Origin: Hyphomicrobiales bacterium
GTDB lineage: Bacteria; Pseudomonadota; Alphaproteobacteria; Rhizobiales; Beijerinckiaceae
Assembly (NCBI GenBank): GCA_026400565.1
Contig: JAPLOV010000168.1
Coordinates: 18,377-67,771 of the forward strand
Length of the DNA stretch: 49,395 nucleotides
Direction of reading: 5' to 3'
Of this stretch, positions 19,195 through 28,073 are shown piece after piece. The notes beneath the pieces were generated by a model that was not told the DNA's origin, searched no databases, and worked only from the letters and a program-made list of their open reading frames with translations. The translations under genes were made by a program, and so were the position numbers. Positions within the stretch are counted from its first letter, which is position 1, and each line of letters opens with the position of its first letter.

Positions 19195-21689
19195 CGGAGT
19201 TGCTTCCGCCCCTGTTCGCGCGCTGGTTCGCCGCGCGCGGCTGGGCCCCGCGCGCCCACCAGCTTGACCTGATCGCCCAGGCTCGGGCTGGCCGCTCGAC
19301 GCTGCTGATCGCGCCAACCGGAGCAGGCAAGACGCTCGCTGGTTTTCTGCCCAGCCTGATCGAACTGGCAGGGCGCCCGCTTGATGCCGAGCCGGTGCTG
19401 CACACGCTCTACATCTCGCCGCTCAAGGCGCTGGCGGTCGACATTGCGCGCAATCTGGAACGGCCCGCCTCCGAGATGGGCCTCGATATCCGGCTGGAAA
19501 CCCGCACCGGCGACACCTCCGCCGCCAAGCGCGCGCGCCAGTTCGAGCGCCCTCCGGACATCCTGCTGACCACGCCTGAACAGCTGGCGCTGCTCATCGC
19601 CCACCGCGACGCGCGCACGCTGTTCAAGGGTCTGAGGCGCATCGTGCTCGACGAGATCCACTCGCTGGTCACCTCCAAGCGCGGCGACCTGCTGGCCCTC
19701 GGTCTGGCACGGGTGCGCAAGCTCGCTCCCGAGGCGGGCGCAGTCGGCCTGTCGGCCACGGTGCGCGAACCGGACCAGCTCCGGCGCTATCTGGCCAGTG
19801 GCGAGGCGCCGGGCACGATGGCCGATCTGGTCACGGTGGAAGGCGGTGCTGCAGCCAATCTCAGCATTCTTCAGCCCAATGCCGTCTTGCCGCTTGCCGG
19901 CCACATGGCCAGCCACGCCATGGGCGAGATCTATGCTGCCATCAGGGCGCACCGCACCACGCTGGTCTTCGTCAATACCCGCGCCCAGGCCGAATATGTC
20001 TTCCAGGAATTGTGGCGCGTGAATGAGGACAACCTCGCTATCGCCCTGCACCATGGCTCGCTCGATGTGCAGCAGCGGCGCAAGGTCGAGGCGGCCATGA
20101 CGGCAGGCAAGCTGAAGGCTGTGGTCTGTACCGCCACGCTCGATCTGGGGATCGACTGGGGCGATGTCGATCTGGTCATCAATGTGGGTGCGCCGAAAGG
20201 GGCGAGCCGGCTGATCCAGCGCGTGGGCCGTGCCAACCACCGCATGGACGAGCCGTCCAAGGCCTATCTCGTGCCAGCAAACCGCTTCGAGATCATGGAA
20301 TGCCACGCAGCGCTCGAAGCGGTGGCGGAGGCCGCGCAGGACACACCAGATGCAAAACCCGGCGCACTCGATGTGCTGGCCCAGCACCTGCTCGGCCTCG
20401 CTGCCGCCGAAGCGTTCCTCGCCGACGATGTCTTTGCTGAGATCAAGTCCGCCGCCCCTTATGCGGCCCTGCCGCGCGCGTGCTTCGACGCGGCGCTGAA
20501 CTTTGTCGCCACGGGCGGCTATGCGCTGAAATCCTATGAGCGTTTCGCCAAGATCGTGCTTGGCAAGGACGGCCTCTGGCGCATCGCCCATGCGCGCATC
20601 GCGCAGCAGTACCGCATGAATGTAGGCACCATCGTTGAATCGCCGATGCTGCGGGTGCGTCTTGGCCGTGCCCGGCCTGCCAGACCGGGTGGTAGCACTG
20701 CACGCGTGCATGCCTTCGGCGGCAAGGTGCTCGGCGAGATCGAGGAGTACTTCGCTGAGACGATGATGGCCGGCGATACCTTCATCTTCGGCGGCGAGGT
20801 GCTGCGTTTTGAAGGCATTTCCGGCAACGAGGTCGTGGCCTCGCGCACGCCGGCGGGCACCGATCCCAAAATCCCGTCCTATGCGGGCGGCAAGTTTCCG
20901 CTCTCGACCTTTCTCGCCGAGCGCGTGCGCCGCATGCTCTCCAACCCGGCTGAATGGCCGAGGTTGCCCCGGCAGGTCAGCGATTGGCTGGCCCTTCAGG
21001 CCCGGAAGTCCGTCATCCCGAAGCGCACCGAGATGCTGGTGGAAACCTTCCCGCGTGGTGAGCGGTTTCATCTGGTGGCCTTCCCCTTCGAGGGCCGGCT
21101 GGCACACCAGACCCTCGGCATGCTGCTCACACGGCGGCTGGAACGGCTCCGGCTGAAACCCATGGGCTTCGTCTGCAACGATTACGGCCTTTCGGTCTGG
21201 GGCCTGTCGGACCTGTCGGCGGCCATCGCCGCGGGGCGTCTGTCGCTGGATAACCTCTTCGACGAGGACATGCTGGGCGACGATCTCGAAGCCTGGTTGC
21301 AGGAATCGGCGCTGATGAAGCGCACCTTCCGGCAATGTGCCGTGATCGCCGGGCTGATCGAGCGGCGCTTTCCGGGTCAGGAAAAATCGGGCCGGCAGGT
21401 CACCATGTCGACCGATCTGGTCTACGACGTGCTCAGGCGGCATGAGCCGGACCACCTGTTGCTCCGGGCCGCGCGCGCCGATGCCGCCACCGGGCTGCTC
21501 GATATCCAGCGGCTTGGCCAATGTCTCTCGCGCATCCGGGGGCGAATCATTCACAAGGCGCTAGACAGGGTTTCGCCGCTCGGGGTCTCGGTGATGCTGG
21601 AGATCGGCCGCGAGGCGGTCTATGGCGAGGCGTCGGATGCCATTCTGGCTGAGGCAGAGGCCATGATGATGGAGGAAGCATCCGCATGA
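19191..21689 (+). CDS. Ligase-associated DNA-damage-response DEXH-box helicase (Lhr-like)
   Basis: LLIAPTGAGKTLAGFLPSL, IVLDEIHSL (DEIH), GLSATVREPDQL, KAVVCTATLDLGIDWGDVDLVINVGAPKGASRLIQRVGRANHRMD. Confidence 0.95.
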   Translation: MTELLPPLFARWFAARGWAPRAHQLDLIAQARAGRSTLLIAPTGAGKTLAGFLPSLIELAGRPLDAEPVLHTLYISPLKALAVDIARNLERPASEMGLDIRLETRTGDTSAAKRARQFERPPDILLTTPEQLALLIAHRDARTLFKGLRRIVLDEIHSLVTSKRGDLLALGLARVRKLAPEAGAVGLSATVREPDQLRRYLASGEAPGTMADLVTVEGGAAANLSILQPNAVLPLAGHMASHAMGEIYAAIRAHRTTLVFVNTRAQAEYVFQELWRVNEDNLAIALHHGSLDVQQRRKVEAAMTAGKLKAVVCTATLDLGIDWGDVDLVINVGAPKGASRLIQRVGRANHRMDEPSKAYLVPANRFEIMECHAALEAVAEAAQDTPDAKPGALDVLAQHLLGLAAAEAFLADDVFAEIKSAAPYAALPRACFDAALNFVATGGYALKSYERFAKIVLGKDGLWRIAHARIAQQYRMNVGTIVESPMLRVRLGRARPARPGGSTARVHAFGGKVLGEIEEYFAETMMAGDTFIFGGEVLRFEGISGNEVVASRTPAGTDPKIPSYAGGKFPLSTFLAERVRRMLSNPAEWPRLPRQVSDWLALQARKSVIPKRTEMLVETFPRGERFHLVAFPFEGRLAHQTLGMLLTRRLERLRLKPMGFVCNDYGLSVWGLSDLSAAIAAGRLSLDNLFDEDMLGDDLEAWLQESALMKRTFRQCAVIAGLIERRFPGQEKSGRQVTMSTDLVYDVLRRHEPDHLLLRAARADAATGLLDIQRLGQCLSRIRGRIIHKALDRVSPLGVSVMLEIGREAVYGEASDAILAEAEAMMMEEASA

Positions 21690-22393
21690 CGGCAATGTCT
21701 GCGCACCAGCCGATGCAGCCACCGGCCATCGCGATTGGCGGCGTCGAGGCGTGGCCTCATGCCAGCGGCGCGCTGTATCTGCCATCGGAACGTACGCTGC
21801 TGGTGTCGGACCTGCATCTTGAAAAGGCCTCGTGCTATGCCCGGCGGGGCGTCTTCTTGCCGCCTTACGACACGCGCACCACGCTGGGTGCGGTGGCGCT
21901 GGCGATCGCGGCCTTCAACCCCCGGCGCATCATCGCCATGGGCGACAGCTTCCATGACCGGCATGGAGCCGGGCGGCTGGACGAGGCCGATGCTGAAGCC
22001 CTCGCTGCCTTGCAGGCCGGGCGGGACTGGCTCTGGCTGACCGGTAACCACGATCCTGACGCCGCCCCCGGTCTTGGCGGCGATGTGGCGGATCAGGCTG
22101 TGGTGGCGGGGCTGACCCTGCGCCATGAGCCCTGGCCGGTTTGCGCCGCCCCGGAGATCGCCGGGCATCTGCACCCGGTGGCCCGCATCAGGCTGCGCGG
22201 CAAGACCTTGCGCCGCCGCTGCTTCATTGCTGACGGCACGCGCCTTATACTGCCAGCGATGGGCTCCCTGGCCGGTGGCCTTAATGTGCGGGATATGGCG
22301 ATTGCCGGGCTGTTTGCCGGCACGCGCGAGGTCTGGATGCTGGGCGAAGGGCGCGTGTTTGCGGTCAGCCCGGCGCTGCTGCTGCCCGATTGA
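21686..22393 (+). CDS. pdeM: Ligase-associated DNA-damage-response endonuclease PdeM (metallophosphoesterase)
   Basis: TLLVSDLHLEKASCYARRGVFLPPYDTRTTL, IIAMGDSFHD, WLTGNHDPD; start overlaps the helicase stop. Confidence 0.93.
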   Translation: MTAMSAHQPMQPPAIAIGGVEAWPHASGALYLPSERTLLVSDLHLEKASCYARRGVFLPPYDTRTTLGAVALAIAAFNPRRIIAMGDSFHDRHGAGRLDEADAEALAALQAGRDWLWLTGNHDPDAAPGLGGDVADQAVVAGLTLRHEPWPVCAAPEIAGHLHPVARIRLRGKTLRRRCFIADGTRLILPAMGSLAGGLNVRDMAIAGLFAGTREVWMLGEGRVFAVSPALLLPD

Positions 22394-22406
22394 TCAGCCC
22401 GGTTGA

Positions 22407-22871
22407 TCAGCCCGCGACGATTGCTGCCAGCATCAGGCAGACGGCGGCCGCGCCGCCAAGGGCGAGCCTGAGCCGTCCATACCATTCCGGCACGATGATC
22501 CGGCAGGCCAGGCCATAGTCCAGCAGCGCCAGCAAGACATGGGCCACGACCAGCCACCACAGGTCGGCAGGCGAGGGCTGGAACCAGGCAAACCAGCCGA
22601 TCAGCGCCGGCACCACCGCGATGATGAAATCGCGGTTGGCCTTGCCGTCGCCCGCCTCGCTTTCCCGGATCGCGAGGCCCCAGCGCACCCCGCCCAGAAA
22701 GGACAGGATCGCGACGCCATAGCCCACAAGGGCCACGCGCATGCTGTCGTCATCGGCAAACAGCGGCAGGACGAAGCCGGACGCCAGCGCCAGGCTGAGA
22801 CCCGCAAATGGGATCAGACCAGCGACGCCGAGCAGTAGCGGAACCCTTGGAGACGAGGCAGACGACGACAT
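22407..22871 (-). CDS. DUF3429 domain-containing membrane protein
   Basis: ALVGYGVAILSFLGGVRWGLAIRE...VPALIGWFAWFQPSPADLWWLVVAHVLLALLDYGLA. Confidence 0.85.
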   Translation of the reverse strand: MSSSASSPRVPLLLGVAGLIPFAGLSLALASGFVLPLFADDDSMRVALVGYGVAILSFLGGVRWGLAIRESEAGDGKANRDFIIAVVPALIGWFAWFQPSPADLWWLVVAHVLLALLDYGLACRIIVPEWYGRLRLALGGAAAVCLMLAAIVAG

Positions 22872-23183
22872 GACGATCCGGGGGTCAGGAGAACGGAAGG
22901 GACGTGGCGGAACTGTCGCGGAAGCTGACAGGGCAGGCCGCAAGGACAACAGGAACCGAAGCGAACCTGTGACCACGACCAGCGGCTGATGTAGGGCAGC
23001 CCGGCACGAACGCAACCGTTTTCGCCGCTGCAGCCGTTAATGACGGGGTGTAAGCGCCTGATCTGCCCTGATCCCGAGCACAAATCGCGGGAACCTCGGT
23101 GTCAGCGCTTGTAACTCGGCCCGCAACCGTCATCATGCCGGCAGTGGCTTGGACATTCAGGTGAGGGCTTCACACCCGAATTG

Positions 23184-23197
23184 TTTTAAGCTTAAAA
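23184..23197. promoter_or_regulatory. Perfect 14-bp palindrome TTTTAAGCTTAAAA upstream of the liv cassette
   Basis: Symmetric AT-rich site in GC-rich DNA, about 83 bp before the binding-protein start; operator candidate. Confidence 0.5.
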
Positions 23198-23279
23198 TAC
23201 CTTCCGGATACGGACCCGTGCGCGTCAAACCGCAGGTTCGGGCGGGCAGGCAGACAACGGTCTCACAGGGAGTTGGGCG

Positions 23280-24452
23280 ATGGTTCTGAAGTGGAAATGG
23301 CTGGCCACGGCCGGCATTCTGGCGGCCTCGATCGGTGCAGCGCAGGCGCAGGAAAAACTCAAGGTCGGCATCATGGTCACCTTGTCGGGGCCGTCTGCCG
23401 TTCTCGGACAGCAGGCGCGCGATGGCTTCCAGCTCGCGGTCCGCCAGCTCGGCGGCAAACTCGGTGGCATCGACACCGAAGTCGTCGTGGTGGATGACGA
23501 ACTCAAGCCCGATGTGGCCGTGACCAAGGTGCGCGGCATGATCGAGCGTGATCAGGTCAACTTTGTGGTCGGTCCGATCTTCTCCAACGTGCTTCAGGCC
23601 ATCCACAAGCCGGTGGTCGAATCCAACGCCTTCCTGATCAGCCCCAATGCCGGCACCTCGAACTTCGCCGGCGCTCAGTGCAATCCGAACTTCTTCGTCA
23701 CCTCCTACCAGAATGACCAGAACCACGAGGTTCTCGGCAAGTATGCGCAGGACAAGGGCTTCAAACGCGTCTTCCTGATGACCCCGAACTACCAGGCCGG
23801 GCGCGACTCGATGGCCGGCTTCAAGCGCCACTTCAAGGGCGAGGTCGTCGCTGAACTCTACACCCCGCTCGGCCAGCTCGATTTCTCGGCAGAACTTGCA
23901 CAGATCGCAGCGGCACGGCCGGACGCGCTCTTCACCTTCATGCCCGGTGGCATGGGCGTGAACCTCGTGCGCCAATATCGTCAGGCGGGTCTGGCCAACA
24001 TTCCGTTCCTGTCGGCCTTCACGGTGGACGAGTCGACGCTGCCGGCCCAGCAGGATGCGGCGCTCGGCTTCTTTGGTGGCGCCAACTGGGCACCTAACGC
24101 GGACAATCCGCAATCCAAGGCATTCGTCGCGGCCTATGAAGCGGCCTTCAACAGCGTGCCGGGCACCTACGCCATGCAGGCCTATGACGCCGCGCTGCTG
24201 ATCGATGCCGCCATCAAGGGTGCTGGCGGCAAGGTCTCCGACCGCAACGCCGTCCGGGCGGGTCTGCGCAAGGCCGATTTCAAGTCCCTGCGCGGCGACT
24301 TCAAGATGGGCCTCAACGGCTTCCCGATCCAGGATTTCTATCTGGTTCAGGCCGCCAAGCGCGCCGACGGCAAGTTCCAGACCGAAATCCGCGAGAAGGT
24401 CTTCGACGATTACGTCGATGTCTACGCCAAGGATTGCAAGCCGACCAACTGA
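23280..24452 (+). CDS. Branched-chain amino acid-type (LivJ/K-like) substrate-binding protein
   Basis: Signal peptide; LKVGIMVTLSGPSAVLGQQARDGFQLAVRQLGGKLGGIDTEVVVVDDE; followed by livHMGF-like genes. Confidence 0.93.
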   Translation: MVLKWKWLATAGILAASIGAAQAQEKLKVGIMVTLSGPSAVLGQQARDGFQLAVRQLGGKLGGIDTEVVVVDDELKPDVAVTKVRGMIERDQVNFVVGPIFSNVLQAIHKPVVESNAFLISPNAGTSNFAGAQCNPNFFVTSYQNDQNHEVLGKYAQDKGFKRVFLMTPNYQAGRDSMAGFKRHFKGEVVAELYTPLGQLDFSAELAQIAAARPDALFTFMPGGMGVNLVRQYRQAGLANIPFLSAFTVDESTLPAQQDAALGFFGGANWAPNADNPQSKAFVAAYEAAFNSVPGTYAMQAYDAALLIDAAIKGAGGKVSDRNAVRAGLRKADFKSLRGDFKMGLNGFPIQDFYLVQAAKRADGKFQTEIREKVFDDYVDVYAKDCKPTN

Positions 24453-24468
24453 GGCTGCCATGGCCAAG

Positions 24469-24497
24469 GGGCTGCGCCTGCCTGTGCGGCGCAGCCC
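24469..24497 (+). promoter_or_regulatory. Intergenic stem-loop between binding protein and permease
   Basis: GGGCTGCGCC-N9-GGCGCAGCCC, perfect 10-bp stem. Confidence 0.6.
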
Positions 24498-24524
24498 TGA
24501 TCTCTTTCATCGAAAGCCGCAGCG

Positions 24525-25445
24525 ATGACCTTGTCGCTCTTTCTGGTCCAGACGCTGAATGGGCTTCAGTTCGGCATCCTGCTGTTCTTCATCGCCGCCG
24601 GGCTGACGCTCGTGTTCGGCGTGATGGATTTCATCAACCTGGCCCATGGCGTGCAGTACATGATCGGTGCCTATCTGGCGGCGATGTTCACGGCGCTGAC
24701 GGGCAACTTCTTCTTCGGTCTGATGCTGGCGCTGCCATCGGCGCTGCTGTTCGGATTGCTGCTCGAATTCCTGATCTTCCGGCATCTTTACGCGCGCGAT
24801 CATCTTGATCAGGTGCTGGCGACGTTCGGCATCATCATCTTCCTCAATCAGGCCGTGAAGGTGGTGTGGGGGGCAGCCCCGCTGTCGGTTCCGGTCCCGG
24901 AAATCCTGTCGGGCACGGTCGTGCTGATGGATGGCCTGCTTTATCCGGCCTACCGGCTGGCGCTGATCGGCTCCGGGCTTGCCATCGCGCTCATCCTCTA
25001 CATCCTCGTCAGCTACACCCGTATCGGCATGCTGGTCCGGGCGGGGGCAACCAATGCGCCGATGGTGTCGGCGCTCGGTGTCGATATCAGCCGCCTGTTC
25101 ATGGTGGTCTTCGGCTTCGGTGCCATGCTCGCGGGTTTTGCAGGGGCCATGGTGGCGCCGATCCTCTCGGTCGAGCCCGGCATGGGCGACAACCTGCTGA
25201 TCCTCACCTTCGTGGTCATCGTCATCGGCGGCATCGGCTCGATCAGGGGGGCCTTCATCGCGGCGCTGCTGGTCGGCCTCGTCGACACGCTGGGACGGAT
25301 CTTCGGGCCCTTCCTGTTGCGCCTGATCATGGATCCCTCAGCCGCCAGCCAGACCGGGCGGGCGCTCGCCCCGATGCTGATCTACATCCTGATGGCGGCG
25401 GTCCTGTTTTTCCGGCCTGCCGGCTTGTTCCCGGTCAGGAAATGA
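24525..25445 (+). CDS. Branched-chain amino acid-type ABC transporter permease LivH-like
   Basis: QTLNGLQFGILLFFIAAGLTLVFGVMDFINLAHGVQYMIGAYLAA; VIVIGGIGSIRGAFIAALLVGL. Confidence 0.94.
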   Translation: MTLSLFLVQTLNGLQFGILLFFIAAGLTLVFGVMDFINLAHGVQYMIGAYLAAMFTALTGNFFFGLMLALPSALLFGLLLEFLIFRHLYARDHLDQVLATFGIIIFLNQAVKVVWGAAPLSVPVPEILSGTVVLMDGLLYPAYRLALIGSGLAIALILYILVSYTRIGMLVRAGATNAPMVSALGVDISRLFMVVFGFGAMLAGFAGAMVAPILSVEPGMGDNLLILTFVVIVIGGIGSIRGAFIAALLVGLVDTLGRIFGPFLLRLIMDPSAASQTGRALAPMLIYILMAAVLFFRPAGLFPVRK

Positions 25446-26455
25446 AGCCTTTGCCGGAGCCTTCAGCCACTGCCGCACCGCCGCTCCCGGCCTCCCGCCC
25501 CGGCTTTGTCCGGCGCGAGTGGCTGCCGATCATCCTGTTCGTGCTGCTGGCGCTCTTGCCATTCGCGGCCATGCTGGGGCCGGAGAAGTACACGCTCAGC
25601 CTTGTCACGCGGGTGATGATCTTCGCGCTGGCGGCGATCTCGCTCGATCTGATCCTCGGCTATGGCGCGCTGGTCAGCTTCGGGCATGCGGCCTTTCTCG
25701 GCATCGGCGGCTACGCGGTCGGCATCCTGGCGGCCCATGGCTTTCAGGATGCGGCGCTCCAGGTGCCCGTGGCCTTGCTGGCCTCGGGCCTGTTCGCCCT
25801 GCTCACCGGCGCGATCTCGCTGCGCACCAAGGGCGTCTATTTCATCATGATCACGCTGGCCTTCGGGCAGATGGCCTTCTTCTTCGCCATCTCGCTCTCG
25901 GCCTATGGCGGCGATGACGGCCTGACGCTGGCCTCGCGCAGCAAGCTTTTCGGCCTCTCGTGGCTTGAGAATGACCGCTTCTTCTACGGGCTGGTGCTGG
26001 CCCTGCTGATCGGCTGCTATGCGCTGACGCGCGCCATCGTGGCTTCACGCTTCGGGCGCGTCATCCGCGGTGCCAAGGAAAACCCGGTGCGGATGGAGGC
26101 GGTCGGCTTCTCGCCGTTCCGCTATCAGCTTGCCGCCTATGTCATCTCCGGCATGATCTGCGGGCTGGCCGGCGTGCTGCTCGCCAACCAGGCCGAGTTT
26201 GTCGCGCCGGCCTACATGGCCTGGCAGCGCTCGGGCGAACTCATCGTAATGGTCATTCTGGGCGGCCTCGCCTCGCTTCACGGCGCGATCATCGGGGCTG
26301 CGGCCTTCCTCCTGCTCGAGGAAATCCTCTCCGGCTACACCGAACACTGGAAGCTGATCTTCGGGCCTTTCCTCGTGCTGGTCGTGCTCTTCGCACGCGG
26401 CGGCCTCCTGGGCATTCTCGCAAGGGTGCGCGGCAAGAGCGGGGGAGGGCGCTGA
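25442..26455 (+). CDS. Branched-chain amino acid-type ABC transporter permease LivM-like
   Basis: ISLDLILGYGALVSFGHAAFLGIGGYAVGIL; IVMVILGGLASLHGAIIGAAAFLLLEE. Confidence 0.94.
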   Translation: MKPLPEPSATAAPPLPASRPGFVRREWLPIILFVLLALLPFAAMLGPEKYTLSLVTRVMIFALAAISLDLILGYGALVSFGHAAFLGIGGYAVGILAAHGFQDAALQVPVALLASGLFALLTGAISLRTKGVYFIMITLAFGQMAFFFAISLSAYGGDDGLTLASRSKLFGLSWLENDRFFYGLVLALLIGCYALTRAIVASRFGRVIRGAKENPVRMEAVGFSPFRYQLAAYVISGMICGLAGVLLANQAEFVAPAYMAWQRSGELIVMVILGGLASLHGAIIGAAAFLLLEEILSGYTEHWKLIFGPFLVLVVLFARGGLLGILARVRGKSGGGR

Positions 26456-26456
26456 C

Positions 26457-27254
26457 ATGACCGGCCTGGAAGCCGCTGCCAAAGCCGAAGCCCCTGCCAC
26501 ATCCGCAACGCCTGCCCTCGCGCTGGTCGATCTCAACAAGGCCTATGGCGCGCTCAAGGTCACCGACCATGTCTCGCTGGCCTTCGATGTCGGCGAACTG
26601 CACGCCATCATCGGCCCCAACGGGGCAGGCAAGACGACGCTGATCCACCAGATATCCGGGCTGGCGCAGGCCGATGCAGGCCACATCCTGCTCGATGGGC
26701 AGGCCATCACGGGCCTGCCCATGGCAGCGCGGGTGCGCAAGGGGCTGGCCCGATCCTTCCAGATTACCTCGATCATTCCCGGCTTCTCAGGCCTCGAAAA
26801 TGTGGCGCTGGCGGTGCAGGCCCGTCTCGGCAGTTCGTTTCGCCTGTTCGGTGCCGTTGCGCGCGAGGAAAGGCTCAATGCTCCAGCGCGCGCCATTCTC
26901 GAGACCGTTGGCCTGCTCGGGCGGGCTGATCTGCCTGCCGGGCTGCTCTCCCACGGCGAGAAGCGCCAACTGGAACTGGCCATCGCCATGGCCACCGAGC
27001 CGCGCGTGCTGCTGCTGGACGAACCGCTGGCCGGCACCGGACCCGAGGAGAGCGCTGCCGTGATCGCCCTGCTCCGGAAGCTCAAGGGCCGCTACACCAT
27101 CGTGCTGATCGAGCATGACATGGACGCGGTGTTCGCGCTGGCCGACCGGGTGTCCGTCCTGGTCTATGGTCGCATCATCGCCAGTGGCACGCCCGATGCG
27201 GTGCGGCATGATCCTGCCGTGCGCGAAGCCTATCTTGGCGAAGAGGGCCTGTGA
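26457..27254 (+). CDS. ABC transporter ATP-binding protein LivG-like
   Basis: Walker A IIGPNGAGKTTLIHQISG; LSHGEKRQLELAIAMATEPRVLLLDEPLAG; LIEHDMD. Confidence 0.94.
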   Translation: MTGLEAAAKAEAPATSATPALALVDLNKAYGALKVTDHVSLAFDVGELHAIIGPNGAGKTTLIHQISGLAQADAGHILLDGQAITGLPMAARVRKGLARSFQITSIIPGFSGLENVALAVQARLGSSFRLFGAVAREERLNAPARAILETVGLLGRADLPAGLLSHGEKRQLELAIAMATEPRVLLLDEPLAGTGPEESAAVIALLRKLKGRYTIVLIEHDMDAVFALADRVSVLVYGRIIASGTPDAVRHDPAVREAYLGEEGL

Positions 27255-27952
27255 TGCTGACGGTCGAAGCGCTTCAGGCCTCCTATGGCGACAGCCAGGT
27301 CCTGTTCGGTGTCGATCTGGCCATTGCCGAGGGCGAGGTGGTGACGCTGCTCGGTCGCAACGGCATGGGCAAGACGACGACCATCAGTGCCATTCTCGGC
27401 CTGCTCAGGCCAAGGGGCGGGCGGGTCCGCTTCGCAGGCGTCGATGTCACCGGCAAGCCCCCCTACGCCATCGCGCAACTCGGCATAGGCCTGGTGCCAG
27501 AAGGCCGGCAGGTCTTCCCAACGCTCTCCGTCGAGGAGAACCTGATCGCCACCGCTGCGGCCCGCTTCGGCGCACCGCGCTGGACGCTGCCGGGCATCTA
27601 CACGCTGTTCCCCCGCCTCAAGGAGCGCCGCACCAACATGGGCAACCAGCTCTCCGGCGGCGAACAGCAGATGCTGGCGATCGGCCGGGCGCTGATGACA
27701 AACCCGCGCCTGATCATTCTCGACGAGGCGACCGAGGGCCTCGCCCCGCTGATCCGGCAGGAGATCTGGGCCTGCCTTGCGATGCTGAAGGCAGAGGGCG
27801 AATCCATCCTTGTCATCGACAAGAATGTCGACGCAATGGCCCGTCTGGCCGATCATCACGCGGTGATCGAGAAGGGCCGCATCGTCTGGACAGGCACCTC
27901 CGCCAAACTGATGGCTGACCCTGCCCTGAAGAACCGCTATCTGCATGTGTGA
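27254..27952 (+). CDS. ABC transporter ATP-binding protein LivF-like
   Basis: LLGRNGMGKTTTISAILGL; LSGGEQQMLAIGRALMTNPRLIILDEATEGLAPLI; ATGA-type overlap with livG. Confidence 0.94.
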   Translation: MLTVEALQASYGDSQVLFGVDLAIAEGEVVTLLGRNGMGKTTTISAILGLLRPRGGRVRFAGVDVTGKPPYAIAQLGIGLVPEGRQVFPTLSVEENLIATAAARFGAPRWTLPGIYTLFPRLKERRTNMGNQLSGGEQQMLAIGRALMTNPRLIILDEATEGLAPLIRQEIWACLAMLKAEGESILVIDKNVDAMARLADHHAVIEKGRIVWTGTSAKLMADPALKNRYLHV

Positions 27953-28028
27953 CCCGTCGGACCAGCTCCAGGCCGATGGCAAGCGCGACTGGCAAGCGCG
28001 ACGCGCGCCCGAGCCGATGTAAGGAACA

Positions 28029-28056
28029 CACCCTGTCGGGCACTCCCGACAGGGTG
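28029..28056. promoter_or_regulatory. Perfect hairpin CACCCTGTCGGG-CACT-CCCGACAGGGTG upstream of the cupin gene
   Basis: 12-bp perfect inverted repeat with 4-nt loop between livF and the cupin gene; no T-run. Confidence 0.65.
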
Positions 28057-28073
28057 CAACATGAGGGACCGAC

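Noticed and set aside
19164-21554. 796-aa minus-strand ORF opposite the helicase
   Set aside because: Shadow ORF of high-GC coding DNA; no recognisable domain, while the plus frame has all helicase motifs.
15463-22393. Novel antiphage island interpretation of helicase/nuclease/ligase/methyltransferase genes
   Set aside because: The ligase, exonuclease, DEXH helicase and PdeM match the known ligase-associated DNA-damage-response set; no mobile-element hallmarks nearby.
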